A DNA stretch of 63,846 nt from NCBI RefSeq assembly GCF_000499205.1, contig NZ_AWUK01000042.1, forward strand, positions 1-63,846, written 5' to 3'. Positions within the stretch are counted from its first letter, which is position 1. Each line of letters begins with the position of its first letter. A model generated the notes under the pieces. It did no database searches. It worked only from the letters and a program-made list of their open reading frames with translations, and had not been told where the DNA came from. A program made the position numbers and the translations under genes. Shown piece after piece: positions 34,601-43,024 of the stretch. The DNA comes from Paenibacillus sp. MAEPY2. Its GTDB lineage: Bacteria; Bacillota; Bacilli; Paenibacillales; Paenibacillaceae.

Positions 34601-35244
34601 GCTTCGATTACTTCCAGACGTTTGATAGCACGGTTACGACGTTGTCCTTGAGCAGTGCGGAGCTCTTCCTTAAGGAATTCAAGCTCTTTGTCTATATCAA
34701 GGTCTTGAAGCAATTTTTTAACTGCTTCTGCGCCCATACCAGCCTGGAACCCATATCCGTATTTCTCACGGTAGCTGCGGTATTCTTTCTCGGACAACAG
34801 CTGTTTTTTCTCCAGTGGAGTTTCTCCTGGATCAGTTACTACATATGATGCAAAATAAATAATCTCCTCGAGAGATCTTGGAGACATATCCAAAGCGAGA
34901 CCCATGCGGCTCGGAATACCTTTGAAGTACCAGATATGCGATACCGGAGCAGCGAGCTCAATATGGCCCATCCGTTCGCGGCGTACTTTCGCACGTGTGA
35001 CTTCAACGCCACAGCGATCACAGACAACGCCTTTATAACGGACGCGTTTGTATTTACCGCAATGACATTCCCAGTCTTTTGTAGGGCCAAAAATCTTTTC
35101 GCAGAACAGCCCTTCTTTTTCCGGTTTCAACGTACGATAGTTGATCGTTTCCGGTTTTTTCACTTCTCCGCGGGACCAAGAACGAATTTTTTCTGGGGAA
35201 GCAAGCCCGATCTTCATGTATTCGAAATTGTTGACGTCCAACAA
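31630..35244 (-). CDS. rpoC: RNA polymerase subunit beta'
   Basis: A 1204-residue catalytic subunit. The N-terminal zinc ribbon is [20 protein letters not shown]. The Mg-binding [12 protein letters not shown] motif holds the active-site aspartates. A second zinc site appears as [14 protein letters not shown]. The trigger-loop region [20 protein letters not shown] is intact. The start is TTG at 35244, seven bases after AAGGAGGG, which gives [13 protein letters not shown], the same beginning as in B. subtilis. It follows rpoB across about 110 bases with a stable hairpin. Confidence 0.98.
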   Translation of the reverse strand: [1204 protein letters not shown]

Positions 35245-35289
35245 GGAGCAACCCTCCTTAACCAAGTCCTGTATTCTAGGTTACGCCCC

Positions 35290-35307
35290 CTCCGGCCGAA
35301 GCCGGAG
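35290..35307 (-). repeat. UUCG-tetraloop hairpin between rpoB and rpoC
   Basis: On the minus strand CTCCGGC, TTCG, GCCGGAG form a perfect 7-bp GC-rich stem with a C(UUCG)G tetraloop, an exceptionally stable RNA hairpin. A G-rich, not U-rich, tail follows, so it is not a terminator. It may mark an mRNA processing or stability site. Confidence 0.7.
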
Positions 35308-35356
35308 CAAGACGCGAGCCTGATGAAAAACGCCGGTCATCATGCGCCCGAAGCGG

Positions 35357-38300
35357 TTACTCCGCTCCGACCTCTGTACCCTCAAGGTTGAGGCTGAGCT
35401 TATCGCTCGCAGCGTCATCTTCATCGTCCATTTCTTTCATTTCAATCTCTTGCTCATCTTCGCTCAAAATCTTAACGTCCATACCCAAGCTTTGCAGCTC
35501 TTTGATCAATACTTTGAATGACTCAGGAACACCTGGTTCCGGAACATTCTCGCCTTTGACGATGGACTCATATGTTTTCACCCGACCTACAACGTCATCG
35601 GACTTAACAGTCAAGATTTCTTGCAGTGTATAGGCCGCACCATAAGCCTCAAGCGCCCATACTTCCATCTCCCCGAAACGTTGTCCACCGAACTGGGCTT
35701 TACCACCCAGAGGCTGTTGCGTAACGAGTGAGTAAGGACCTGTGGAACGAGCATGGATTTTATCGTCAACCATGTGCGCCAGCTTGATCATGTGCATGAC
35801 GCCAACAGTAACTTCACGTTCGAACTCTTCTCCCGTACGACCGTCGTACAGAACGGTTTTACCATTCCGCTGCATACCTGCTTCTTCCATCGTATCGAAG
35901 ACGTCATACTCCTTCGCTCCGTCGAATACAGGAGTAGCTACGTGAATACCGAGCTGCATGGCTGCCATACCCAAGTGAACTTCAAGCACTTGACCGATGT
36001 TCATCCGGGAAGGTACGCCCAGCGGGTTAAGAACGATTTGAACTGGTGTACCGTCTGGCAGGAAAGGCATATCTTCTTCCGGCAGGATACGGGCCACGAC
36101 CCCTTTGTTACCGTGACGTCCGGCCATTTTATCACCCTCGGAAATTTTCCGTTTTTGAGCAATATAGACACGAACGAGCTGGTTAACACCTGGAGGCAGT
36201 TCATCACCATTTTCACGGGTGAAGACTTTTACATCGACTACGATACCGTCAGTACCGTGAGGTACACGCAAGGAAGTATCACGTACTTCACGTGCTTTCT
36301 CACCAAAGATTGCATGAAGGAGACGCTCTTCTGCAGTCAGTTCTGTTACACCTTTTGGTGTTACTTTACCAACCAGAATGTCACCAGCACTGATTTCTGC
36401 ACCAATACGGATAATACCGCGCTCATCCAGATTACGCAGCGCTTCTTCCCCAACGTTAGGGATGTCACGCGTGATCTCTTCAGGTCCGAGCTTAGTATCA
36501 CGTGCTTCAGACTCATACTCCTCGATATGGATCGATGTGTAGACATCTTCCTTCACGAGTTTTTCGCTGAGCAGGATCGCATCCTCGTAGTTGTAACCTT
36601 CCCAAGTCATGAAAGCAACAACGACGTTACGTCCCAGTGCCAATTCACCCATTTCCGTCGAAGGACCGTCTGCAAGGATGTCGCCAGCTTTGACAACAGC
36701 ACCTCTTTTGACAATCGGACGTTGGTTAATGCATGTTCCTTGGTTCGAACGCATAAATTTGTGTAATTTATATTTAACGATATCGCCTTTGACTTCTTGA
36801 CCATCGACTTCTTCAATACGACGCAACCAAATTTCATTCGCAGAAGAACGTTCAATAATCCCGTCATATTTGGAGACAATACATACACCGGAATCTTTCG
36901 CGGCTTTATGTTCCATACCTGTTCCGACAAGCGGTGCTTTTGGAATCAAGAGTGGAACGGCCTGCCGCTGCATGTTTGATCCCATGAGCGCACGGTTGGA
37001 GTCATCGTTCTCTAGGAACGGAATGAGCGCCGTAGCGACGGATACAACTTGTTTAGGAGATACGTCCATGTAGTCAACGCGCTCACTCGGCATCGTAAGG
37101 ATGTTATCCGACTGCTTGTTGTAACGTACAATGATCGCTTCTTCTTCAAATGTACTATCTTCATTCAGCTTCGCATTCGCTTGAGCGATTACATAGTTGT
37201 CCTCTTCGTCTGCTGTCAGGTAATCGATTTGCTCGGTTACGACACCAGTCTTCGGATCTACCCAGCGATAAGGAGCTTCAATGAAACCATATTCGTTCAC
37301 ACGGGCAAATGTCGACAATGAGTTGATCAAACCAATGTTTGGTCCCTCTGGTGTCTCGATTGGACACATCCGGCCATAGTGGGATGGATGCACGTCACGG
37401 ACTTCCATGCCGGCACGCTCACGCGTCAAACCACCTGGTCCGAGAGCGGACAGACGGCGTTTATGCGTCAACTCACCCAATGGGTTCGTTTGATCCATAA
37501 ACTGTGACAATTGGGAGCTACCGAAGAACTCTTTAATGGATGCGATAACAGGACGTATGTTAATCAAAGCCTGAGGCGTGATTACGTTAGCATCCTGAAT
37601 GGACATTCTCTCACGAACTACACGTTCCATACGGGATAAACCGATACGGAATTGGTTTTGCAAGAGTTCACCAACCGAGCGAAGACGACGGTTACCCAGG
37701 TGATCGATATCATCTGTGCTTCCGATGCCATGCAAAAGGTTAATGAAGTAACTGATAGAGGAAATGATATCAGCTGGTGTAACGTTCTTCACTGATTTAT
37801 CAATGTTAGCATTGGCAATCAGTTTAACGACCTTACCATCCTCAATCGGTGAAAACACATCAATCGTTTGCATCGGGATATCATTGGCATCCAAAACGCC
37901 GTTAGCCACATGATATGTGCGGAAACCAACACTTTTCTCCAGTTGCGGCATGATTTCATCCAACAGACGACGGTCTATCATTTGACCTGCTTCGGCAATG
38001 ATTTCACCGGTTTCGGTATCCACAAGAGACTCAGCCAAACGTTGGTTGAACAAACGGTTCTTGATGTGCAGCTTTTTGTTGATTTTGTAACGACCCACAT
38101 TAGCAAGGTCATAACGTTTTGGATCAAAGAAACGAGCGACGAGCAAGCTTTTCGCATTATCAAGCGTTGGCGGCTCGCCCGGACGAAGACGCTCATAAAT
38201 CTCAATCAGCGCTTTCTCCGTAGAATCCGTATTGTCTTTGTCCAGCGTGTTGCGGATATATTCGTCATTACCGAGCAGATCCAGAATCTCAGCGTCTGTG

Positions 38301-38902
38301 CCAAAACCAAGTGCACGCAGGAGAACCGTCACCGGTATTTTACGTGTGCGGTCGATCCGGACGTAAACAACATCCTTCGCGTCCATCTCCAGTTCGAGCC
38401 AAGCGCCGCGGTTAGGAATAACTGTAGCGGTATACGTTTTTTTGGCGTTTTTATCTACTTTGGTACTGAAGTAAACGCTAGGAGAGCGAACCAACTGGCT
38501 GACAATAACCCGTTCCGCACCATTAATAATAAATGTGCCGGTGTCGGTCATCAGCGGGAAATCTCCCATGAATACTTCCTGCTCTTTGACTTCGCCGGTT
38601 TCCTTATTAATGAGCCGGACTTTGACCCGAAGCGGTGCTGCATAAGTAACGTCGCGCTCTTTCGCGTCATCTACTGTATACTTCGGTTCACCGAGACTGT
38701 AGTCGATAAATTCCAAAATCAAGTTACCTGTAAAATCCTGGATCGGCGAGATATCCTGGAACATTTCGCGCAACCCTTCCTCCAAAAACCAATCGTAAGA
38801 TTTTTGTTGGATTTCAATCAGGTTCGGAACTTCGAGTATCTCGTTAATTCGTGCATAACTGCGCCGAGTGCGTCGACCATATTGAACAAGATGTCCTGCC
38901 AA
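35357..38902 (-). CDS. rpoB: RNA polymerase subunit beta
   Basis: An 1181-residue subunit. The rifampicin region reads SSQLSQFMDQTNPLGELTHK followed by RRLSALGPGG and matches sensitive wild-type enzymes. Other conserved parts are GRMCPIETPEGPNIGL and the C-terminal VLIKELQSLGMDVKIL. The start is TTG at 38902 (MAGHLVQYGRR), preceded by GAGGGGTGAG; the longer frame starts inside that ribosome site. It lies behind a roughly 300-base leader and its own promoter, then rpoC. Confidence 0.98.
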   Translation of the reverse strand: MAGHLVQYGRRTRRSYARINEILEVPNLIEIQQKSYDWFLEEGLREMFQDISPIQDFTGNLILEFIDYSLGEPKYTVDDAKERDVTYAAPLRVKVRLINKETGEVKEQEVFMGDFPLMTDTGTFIINGAERVIVSQLVRSPSVYFSTKVDKNAKKTYTATVIPNRGAWLELEMDAKDVVYVRIDRTRKIPVTVLLRALGFGTDAEILDLLGNDEYIRNTLDKDNTDSTEKALIEIYERLRPGEPPTLDNAKSLLVARFFDPKRYDLANVGRYKINKKLHIKNRLFNQRLAESLVDTETGEIIAEAGQMIDRRLLDEIMPQLEKSVGFRTYHVANGVLDANDIPMQTIDVFSPIEDGKVVKLIANANIDKSVKNVTPADIISSISYFINLLHGIGSTDDIDHLGNRRLRSVGELLQNQFRIGLSRMERVVRERMSIQDANVITPQALINIRPVIASIKEFFGSSQLSQFMDQTNPLGELTHKRRLSALGPGGLTRERAGMEVRDVHPSHYGRMCPIETPEGPNIGLINSLSTFARVNEYGFIEAPYRWVDPKTGVVTEQIDYLTADEEDNYVIAQANAKLNEDSTFEEEAIIVRYNKQSDNILTMPSERVDYMDVSPKQVVSVATALIPFLENDDSNRALMGSNMQRQAVPLLIPKAPLVGTGMEHKAAKDSGVCIVSKYDGIIERSSANEIWLRRIEEVDGQEVKGDIVKYKLHKFMRSNQGTCINQRPIVKRGAVVKAGDILADGPSTEMGELALGRNVVVAFMTWEGYNYEDAILLSEKLVKEDVYTSIHIEEYESEARDTKLGPEEITRDIPNVGEEALRNLDERGIIRIGAEISAGDILVGKVTPKGVTELTAEERLLHAIFGEKAREVRDTSLRVPHGTDGIVVDVKVFTRENGDELPPGVNQLVRVYIAQKRKISEGDKMAGRHGNKGVVARILPEEDMPFLPDGTPVQIVLNPLGVPSRMNIGQVLEVHLGMAAMQLGIHVATPVFDGAKEYDVFDTMEEAGMQRNGKTVLYDGRTGEEFEREVTVGVMHMIKLAHMVDDKIHARSTGPYSLVTQQPLGGKAQFGGQRFGEMEVWALEAYGAAYTLQEILTVKSDDVVGRVKTYESIVKGENVPEPGVPESFKVLIKELQSLGMDVKILSEDEQEIEMKEMDDEDDAASDKLSLNLEGTEVGAE

Positions 38903-38911
38903 CTTAAACTC

Positions 38912-39208
38912 ACCCCTCAATGTCTACTCACTTTAAAAATTTCGTTGCGAACCTCTGTTTGTAACCTTATAATGGTACACATACAGAGCAAAGCAATGCA
39001 TCCACAAATAAAGAAAAGCCCTTACTCGAATGTCGTTCGAAAAAAGAGCAACTTTGATCGGCGGATGTCTTTCCAAAACATACTTATCCCCAGTTTGCCC
39101 AAAATGTACATATTATACGCCAAACGTTGGCATAATAAGCCCGTTCGGCGTAAAAAAGGTTGACATTTTTAGTTAGCTAAAGCCAAATAGGGCATCTTAA
39201 TACTGACA
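38912..39208 (-). promoter_or_regulatory. Long structured leader of rpoB-rpoC
   Basis: About 300 untranslated bases lie between the promoter and the rpoB ribosome site. They contain an imperfect inverted repeat CGCCAAACG/CGTTCGGCG (39118-39150) and a small TCGAA/TTCGA hairpin (39026-39040). No coding frame or known leader family is recognised. Confidence 0.55.
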
Positions 39209-39215
39209 TTTTACA

Positions 39216-39244
39216 ATAATACCACGACCTGAATTTCAAGTCAA
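39216..39244 (-). promoter_or_regulatory. sigma-A promoter of rpoB-rpoC
   Basis: -35 TTGACT (39239-39244), 17-base spacer, -10 TATTAT (39216-39221), located between rsmC and the rpoB leader. Confidence 0.75.
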
Positions 39245-39294
39245 TAGTCCTATTGCAAAAAAAATGCTCCCCTGCTTACTTTACAAATCAGGAT

Positions 39295-39912
39295 TTAGCC
39301 TAAAGGCGCCTCTTCCAATTTTACCGCTTTGAAAATTCGGTAGCCTTTATCCTTCGTTACTTCCTCCACTCGTCCAAAGAGAGATTCCAGCTTCGCTTTT
39401 GCCGAAGGTGCTCCCTGCTTTTTCTGAATGACAATCCATAACGCTCCGCCCACCTTCAAATGACGATACGCCTGTTCAAAGATCGTATGCACGGTTTCCT
39501 TACCCGCACGGATCGGAGGATTCGTTAGAATCGCGTCAAAGTCTTCCTTTTTAACTTCTGCCAGAAGATTGCTTTGCATAACCGTTACATTCGTTATGCC
39601 ATTCGCTTTTGCATTTTCCTTGGAAAGCTCAACGGCTCTCTCATTGATATCGATCATGGTGACATGTCCATCCGGTACAAGTTTAGCTGCTGTAAGACCA
39701 ATTGGCCCATACCCGCAACCCACATCCAGTACATGAGCTCCAGCAGGCAACTCTATAGCATCAATCAGCACTCTGCTGCCGTAATCGATTCCGTTTTTGG
39801 AAAATACCCCTGCATCCGTAACGAGTCGTAATTTCCATCCGCGTAGCTCCGCTTCTGTAGCCCGTCTGTCATGTGCCACCTGCGGTTTGTCCGAATAATA
39901 ATGATTGGACAT
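39295..39912 (-). CDS. rsmC: 16S rRNA methyltransferase, RsmC/YbxB family
   Basis: A 205-residue class I SAM-dependent methyltransferase. Motif I is VLDVGCGYGPIGL and the catalytic motif NPPIRAGK is typical of N2-guanine rRNA methyltransferases of the RsmC type. The N-terminal SNHYYSDKP resembles B. subtilis YbxB, which has the same place between rplL and rpoB. ATG at 39912 is favoured by this match; an in-frame GTG at 39924 is also possible. The specific target base is inferred from the family. Confidence 0.85.
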   Translation of the reverse strand: MSNHYYSDKPQVAHDRRATEAELRGWKLRLVTDAGVFSKNGIDYGSRVLIDAIELPAGAHVLDVGCGYGPIGLTAAKLVPDGHVTMIDINERAVELSKENAKANGITNVTVMQSNLLAEVKKEDFDAILTNPPIRAGKETVHTIFEQAYRHLKVGGALWIVIQKKQGAPSAKAKLESLFGRVEEVTKDKGYRIFKAVKLEEAPLG

Positions 39913-39944
39913 GTCCTCACTCACTTTCCATTTACAATTACAGC

Positions 39945-39978
39945 AACAAACCCCTTGATATAAGTCAAGGGGTTTGTT
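39945..39978 (-). terminator. Terminator after rplL
   Basis: A perfect 14-bp stem AACAAACCCCTTGA/TCAAGGGGTTTGTT has a six-base loop, between rplL and rsmC. The T-rich segment lies within the 3' arm and the tail is only weakly U-rich, so some read-through into rsmC is likely. Confidence 0.75.
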
Positions 39979-40008
39979 GTTTTGTTCATTTAGCTAATGA
40001 AAGCCAAA

Positions 40009-40371
40009 TTATTTAACTTCGATTGAAGCGCCTGCTTCTTCAAGCTTAGCTTTAACCGTTTCTGCTTCTTCTTTGCTAACTTTTTCTTTCAACGCTTTTG
40101 GAGCGTTGTCAACTACTTCTTTTGCTTCTTTCAGGCCAAGACCTGTGATTTCGCGAACTGCTTTGATAACGTTGATTTTGGAAGCACCAGCGCTAGTCAA
40201 GATTACGTCGAACTCGGATTGCTCAGCTTCAGCTGCAGCAGCTCCGCCACCTGCAACAGCTACTGGAGCTGCAGCAGTTACGCCGAATTCTTCTTCGATT
40301 GCTTTAACGAGATCATTCAGTTCCAGTACAGTCATGCCTTTGATTGCTTCCAAGATTTGCTCTTTACTCAT
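40009..40371 (-). CDS. rplL: 50S ribosomal protein L7/L12
   Basis: A 120-residue stalk protein. The N-terminal dimer domain is followed by an alanine/glycine-rich hinge (AAAPVAVAGGGAAAA) and the factor-binding domain GLKEAKEVVDNAPKALKEKV. ATG at 40371 is chosen by GGAGG; the longer frame to 40416 is untranslated. It follows rplJ, behind the L10 leader. Confidence 0.98.
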   Translation of the reverse strand: MSKEQILEAIKGMTVLELNDLVKAIEEEFGVTAAAPVAVAGGGAAAAEAEQSEFDVILTSAGASKINVIKAVREITGLGLKEAKEVVDNAPKALKEKVSKEEAETVKAKLEEAGASIEVK

Positions 40372-40443
40372 GATTGAACCTCCATATATAATATTATTTT
40401 TTTTGTAATTCATCACTGCTAAGCAGCATTCAGATCAAGTTGC

Positions 40444-40947
40444 TTACGCGCCTTGTTCTTCTTTATCAGCAACAGCTTTAACCGCAAGCGCGAAGTTGCG
40501 CACTGGCGCTTGAAGCACGCTGAGGAGCATGGAGAGGAGACCTTCGCGGGATGGCAATTCTGCCAATGCTTTGACTTCTTCTACTCCAATTACGCGACCT
40601 TCTACGACTGCACCTTTCAATTCCAGTGCATCGTTCTTTTTCGCGAAGTCGTTCAGAATTTTGGCTGGAGCCACTACGTCGTCTACGCTGAATGCAATTG
40701 CACTAGGACCTGACAGTACTTCGTTAAGTTCTGTCAGTTCTGCTGCAGCTGCTGCGCGGCGAAGCAACGAGTTTTTCAGCACTTGGAATTCGATTCCGGC
40801 TTCACGAAGCTGCTTACGCAGCTCAGTTACTTGGGCAACGTTCAAACCGCGATAGTCAACAACAACGCTAGTAGCGCTCTCGCGCAATTTTGCTGTTACT
40901 GCATCAACGGATTCTTGTTTTGCTTGAATCACTTTTGCGTTTGCCAA
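40444..40947 (-). CDS. rplJ: 50S ribosomal protein L10
   Basis: A 167-residue stalk base protein that binds L7/L12 dimers and, with them, represses its own operon by binding the leader RNA. Typical segments are SVVVDYRGLNVAQVTELRKQ and KNSLLRRAA. The start is TTG at 40947 (MANAKVIQ), six bases after AGGAGGT; the in-frame GTG upstream lies in the SD sequence. Confidence 0.96.
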   Translation of the reverse strand: MANAKVIQAKQESVDAVTAKLRESATSVVVDYRGLNVAQVTELRKQLREAGIEFQVLKNSLLRRAAAAAELTELNEVLSGPSAIAFSVDDVVAPAKILNDFAKKNDALELKGAVVEGRVIGVEEVKALAELPSREGLLSMLLSVLQAPVRNFALAVKAVADKEEQGA

Positions 40948-40972
40948 ACTGTACACCTCCTGATCAAATTTA

Positions 40973-41110
40973 TCCCAATAAGAAAAGCCTCCGTAGAATC
41001 ACGAAGGCTTGATATATACTCATAACCGATTTGCATCGTTCTAAGTTCTATAATCACACCTCGGCAGGGAATTAAGCCAAAATGGCACCTACTGTCTACG
41101 GTAAGCATAT
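40973..41110 (-). promoter_or_regulatory. L10 ribosomal-protein leader RNA
   Basis: Between the promoter and rplJ the minus strand reads GTAGACAGTAGGTGCC and TTCCCTGCCGAGGTG, features I associate with the L10 leader. It ends in a 10-bp hairpin AAGCCTTCGT/ACGGAGGCTT (40985-41010) followed by a U-rich tail, an attenuator just before the rplJ ribosome site. Regulation by L10(L12)4 is inferred from the family. Confidence 0.75.
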
Positions 41111-41151
41111 TCAAATGTCAACGGTCAGTCACTCGGACTCACAACTTTTAT

Positions 41152-41180
41152 AGATTATCAGAACAGGACAAGCCTGTCAA
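41152..41180 (-). promoter_or_regulatory. sigma-A promoter of rplJ-rplL
   Basis: -35 TTGACA (41175-41180), 17-base spacer, -10 TAATCT (41152-41157), immediately after the rplA stop. Confidence 0.7.
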
Positions 41181-41186
41181 GTGATA

Positions 41187-41879
41187 TTATCTAAAAGATG
41201 CTGCGTTCACGCGTGCTCCAGGGCCCATCGTGGAAGAAAGACTTACATTCTTCAGATAAACACCTTTTGCTGCCGCCGGTTTAGCACGAGTCAAAGCATC
41301 CATGAGAGCTTTAAGGTTCTCATTCAGTTGCTCTGCAGAGAAAGAAGCTTTACCGATCGGTGCATGAATTTGACCTGCACGATCCAGACGATATTCGATT
41401 TTACCGGCTTTGATTTCTTGAACAGCCTTGGATACATCGAAAGTTACCGTTCCGGCTTTAGGGTTAGGCATCAGACCTTTACCGCCGAGCAGTCGGCCCA
41501 ATTTACCTACTTCACTCATCATGTCCGGTGTCGCTACGCAGACGTCGAATTCGAACCAGCCTTGTTGGATTTTGTTGATCATGTCTGCATCACCAACATA
41601 GTCCGCGCCAGCCGCTTCCGCTTCTTTCGCTTTGTCACCTTTTGCAAATACCAATACGCGTTGTGTTTTACCTGTGCCGTGTGGCAAGACAACAACACCA
41701 CGTACTGCCTGGTCTTGTTTACGTGGGTCAACGCCCAAGCGTACTGCTGCTTCGATCGTTTCATCGAATTTTGCAGTGGCTGCCTTTTTCACAAGCTCTA
41801 CAGCTTCTGAAGGCTCGTAAGTTGCTTCGCTGTCAATCAGCTTGGCAGCTTCCAGGTATTTTTTACCGTGTTTAGCCAT
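41187..41879 (-). CDS. rplA: 50S ribosomal protein L1
   Basis: A 230-residue protein of the mobile L1 stalk, MAKHGKKYLEAAKLIDSEAT, with VVLPHGTGKTQRVLVFAKGD and the conserved MPNPKAGTVT. In many bacteria it represses translation of rplK-rplA. ATG at 41879 has AAAGGAGG upstream. It follows rplK by about 95 bases. Confidence 0.98.
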   Translation of the reverse strand: MAKHGKKYLEAAKLIDSEATYEPSEAVELVKKAATAKFDETIEAAVRLGVDPRKQDQAVRGVVVLPHGTGKTQRVLVFAKGDKAKEAEAAGADYVGDADMINKIQQGWFEFDVCVATPDMMSEVGKLGRLLGGKGLMPNPKAGTVTFDVSKAVQEIKAGKIEYRLDRAGQIHAPIGKASFSAEQLNENLKALMDALTRAKPAAAKGVYLKNVSLSSTMGPGARVNAASFR

Positions 41880-41974
41880 GTTATATTCCTCCTTTGTGGT
41901 GTTAGCGGATATACCTCCCACATCAACCGGCCGCGAATCGGCCGGCTTTACGAAGCCATGTTTCAGATGAAAAA

Positions 41975-42400
41975 TTAGTCTTCGATGGTGATACCCATGC
42001 TGCGGGCAGTACCTTCGACCATACGCATTGCAGACTCAACGTCAGCAGCATTCAGGTCAGGCATTTTTTGTTCCGCGATTTGACGTACCGCATCACGTTT
42101 AACGGTAGCTACTTTTTTCTTGTTCGGTTCGCCGGATCCTTTTTCTACTTTAGCTGCCACTTTCAACAGAACTGCTGCTGGTGGAGTTTTAGTAATGAAA
42201 GTAAAGGAACGGTCTTCGAATACTGTGATTTCAACAGGAATAATCAATCCCGCTTGATCGGCTGTACGAGCGTTGAACTCTTTACAGAATGCCATGATGT
42301 TGACACCTGCTTGACCCAAAGCTGGACCTACCGGAGGCGCTGGATTCGCTTTACCTGCTGGAATTTGCAGTTTTACCATTTTGATTACCTTTTTTGCCAT
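41975..42400 (-). CDS. rplK: 50S ribosomal protein L11
   Basis: A 141-residue protein of the GTPase-associated centre and the thiostrepton site, with KLQIPAGKANPAPPVGPALG, the proline-rich N-terminal segment intact. It is needed for RelA activation in stringent control. ATG at 42400 is chosen because the in-frame GTG at 42409 belongs to the GGAGGTG ribosome site. Confidence 0.97.
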   Translation of the reverse strand: MAKKVIKMVKLQIPAGKANPAPPVGPALGQAGVNIMAFCKEFNARTADQAGLIIPVEITVFEDRSFTFITKTPPAAVLLKVAAKVEKGSGEPNKKKVATVKRDAVRQIAEQKMPDLNAADVESAMRMVEGTARSMGITIED

Positions 42401-42468
42401 GATTGACACCTCCTTGCAAAATAGTGGTTAACGGGCCTCTCAGCCCTCCCACAAGAAACTTGAAGAAA

Positions 42469-43002
42469 CTATATCTTCTCCACTTGCGTGTATTCCAACT
42501 CAAGCGGTGTTTCCCGTCCAAACATGTTCACGTGCACTTTCAACTTGCTTTTGTCTACCAAGATTTCTTCCACGGAGCCCACAAAATTCGCAAAAGGACC
42601 AACTTTAATACGTACGGATTCCTTAATATCGAATTCAATTTTAGGCTTCGGCTCAACCATGCCCATATGCTTCAGAATTTGTTCCACTTCTTCAGGCAGC
42701 AAGGCTGTTGGTTTGGACCCGGAACCTGTCGAACCGACAAATCCCGTAACACCTGGTGTGTTGCGAACAACATACCAAGAGTCATCCGTCTGGACCATTT
42801 CGACCAAGACATAACCGGGGTAAACTTTACGCATAACGGTTTTTTTCTTACCGTCTTTGTTCACCACTTCTTCTTCCATAGGAACAAGAACGCGGAAAAT
42901 CTTGTCTTCCATGCCCATGGACTCTACGCGTTTTTCCAAATTGGCTTTGACCTTATTCTCATACCCTGAATAGGTATGAACGACGTACCATCTTTTTTCC
43001 AT
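42469..43002 (-). CDS. nusG: Transcription elongation factor NusG
   Basis: A 177-residue factor. The N-terminal NGN domain shows WYVVHTYSGYENKVKANL and the C-terminal KOW domain shows VGPFANFVGSVEEILVDKSK. It binds RNA polymerase across the cleft; in Bacillus it promotes pausing. CAGGTGG precedes ATG. It lies between secE and rplK as usual. Confidence 0.98.
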   Translation of the reverse strand: MEKRWYVVHTYSGYENKVKANLEKRVESMGMEDKIFRVLVPMEEEVVNKDGKKKTVMRKVYPGYVLVEMVQTDDSWYVVRNTPGVTGFVGSTGSGSKPTALLPEEVEQILKHMGMVEPKPKIEFDIKESVRIKVGPFANFVGSVEEILVDKSKLKVHVNMFGRETPLELEYTQVEKI

Positions 43003-43024
43003 ATCAAGCCACCTGGGACCCTTC

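Noticed and set aside
35357..38902. A rifampicin-resistance substitution in rpoB
   Set aside because: The cluster I region reads as wild type at the usual sites.
37868..39163. A 431-residue plus-strand open frame opposite rpoB
   Set aside because: It is a shadow of biased codon use in rpoB. No family resemblance and no start signal.
39945..39978. A plus-strand gene ending at this hairpin, since its T-rich side faces that way
   Set aside because: No plus-strand gene lies upstream; the hairpin fits the rplL end.
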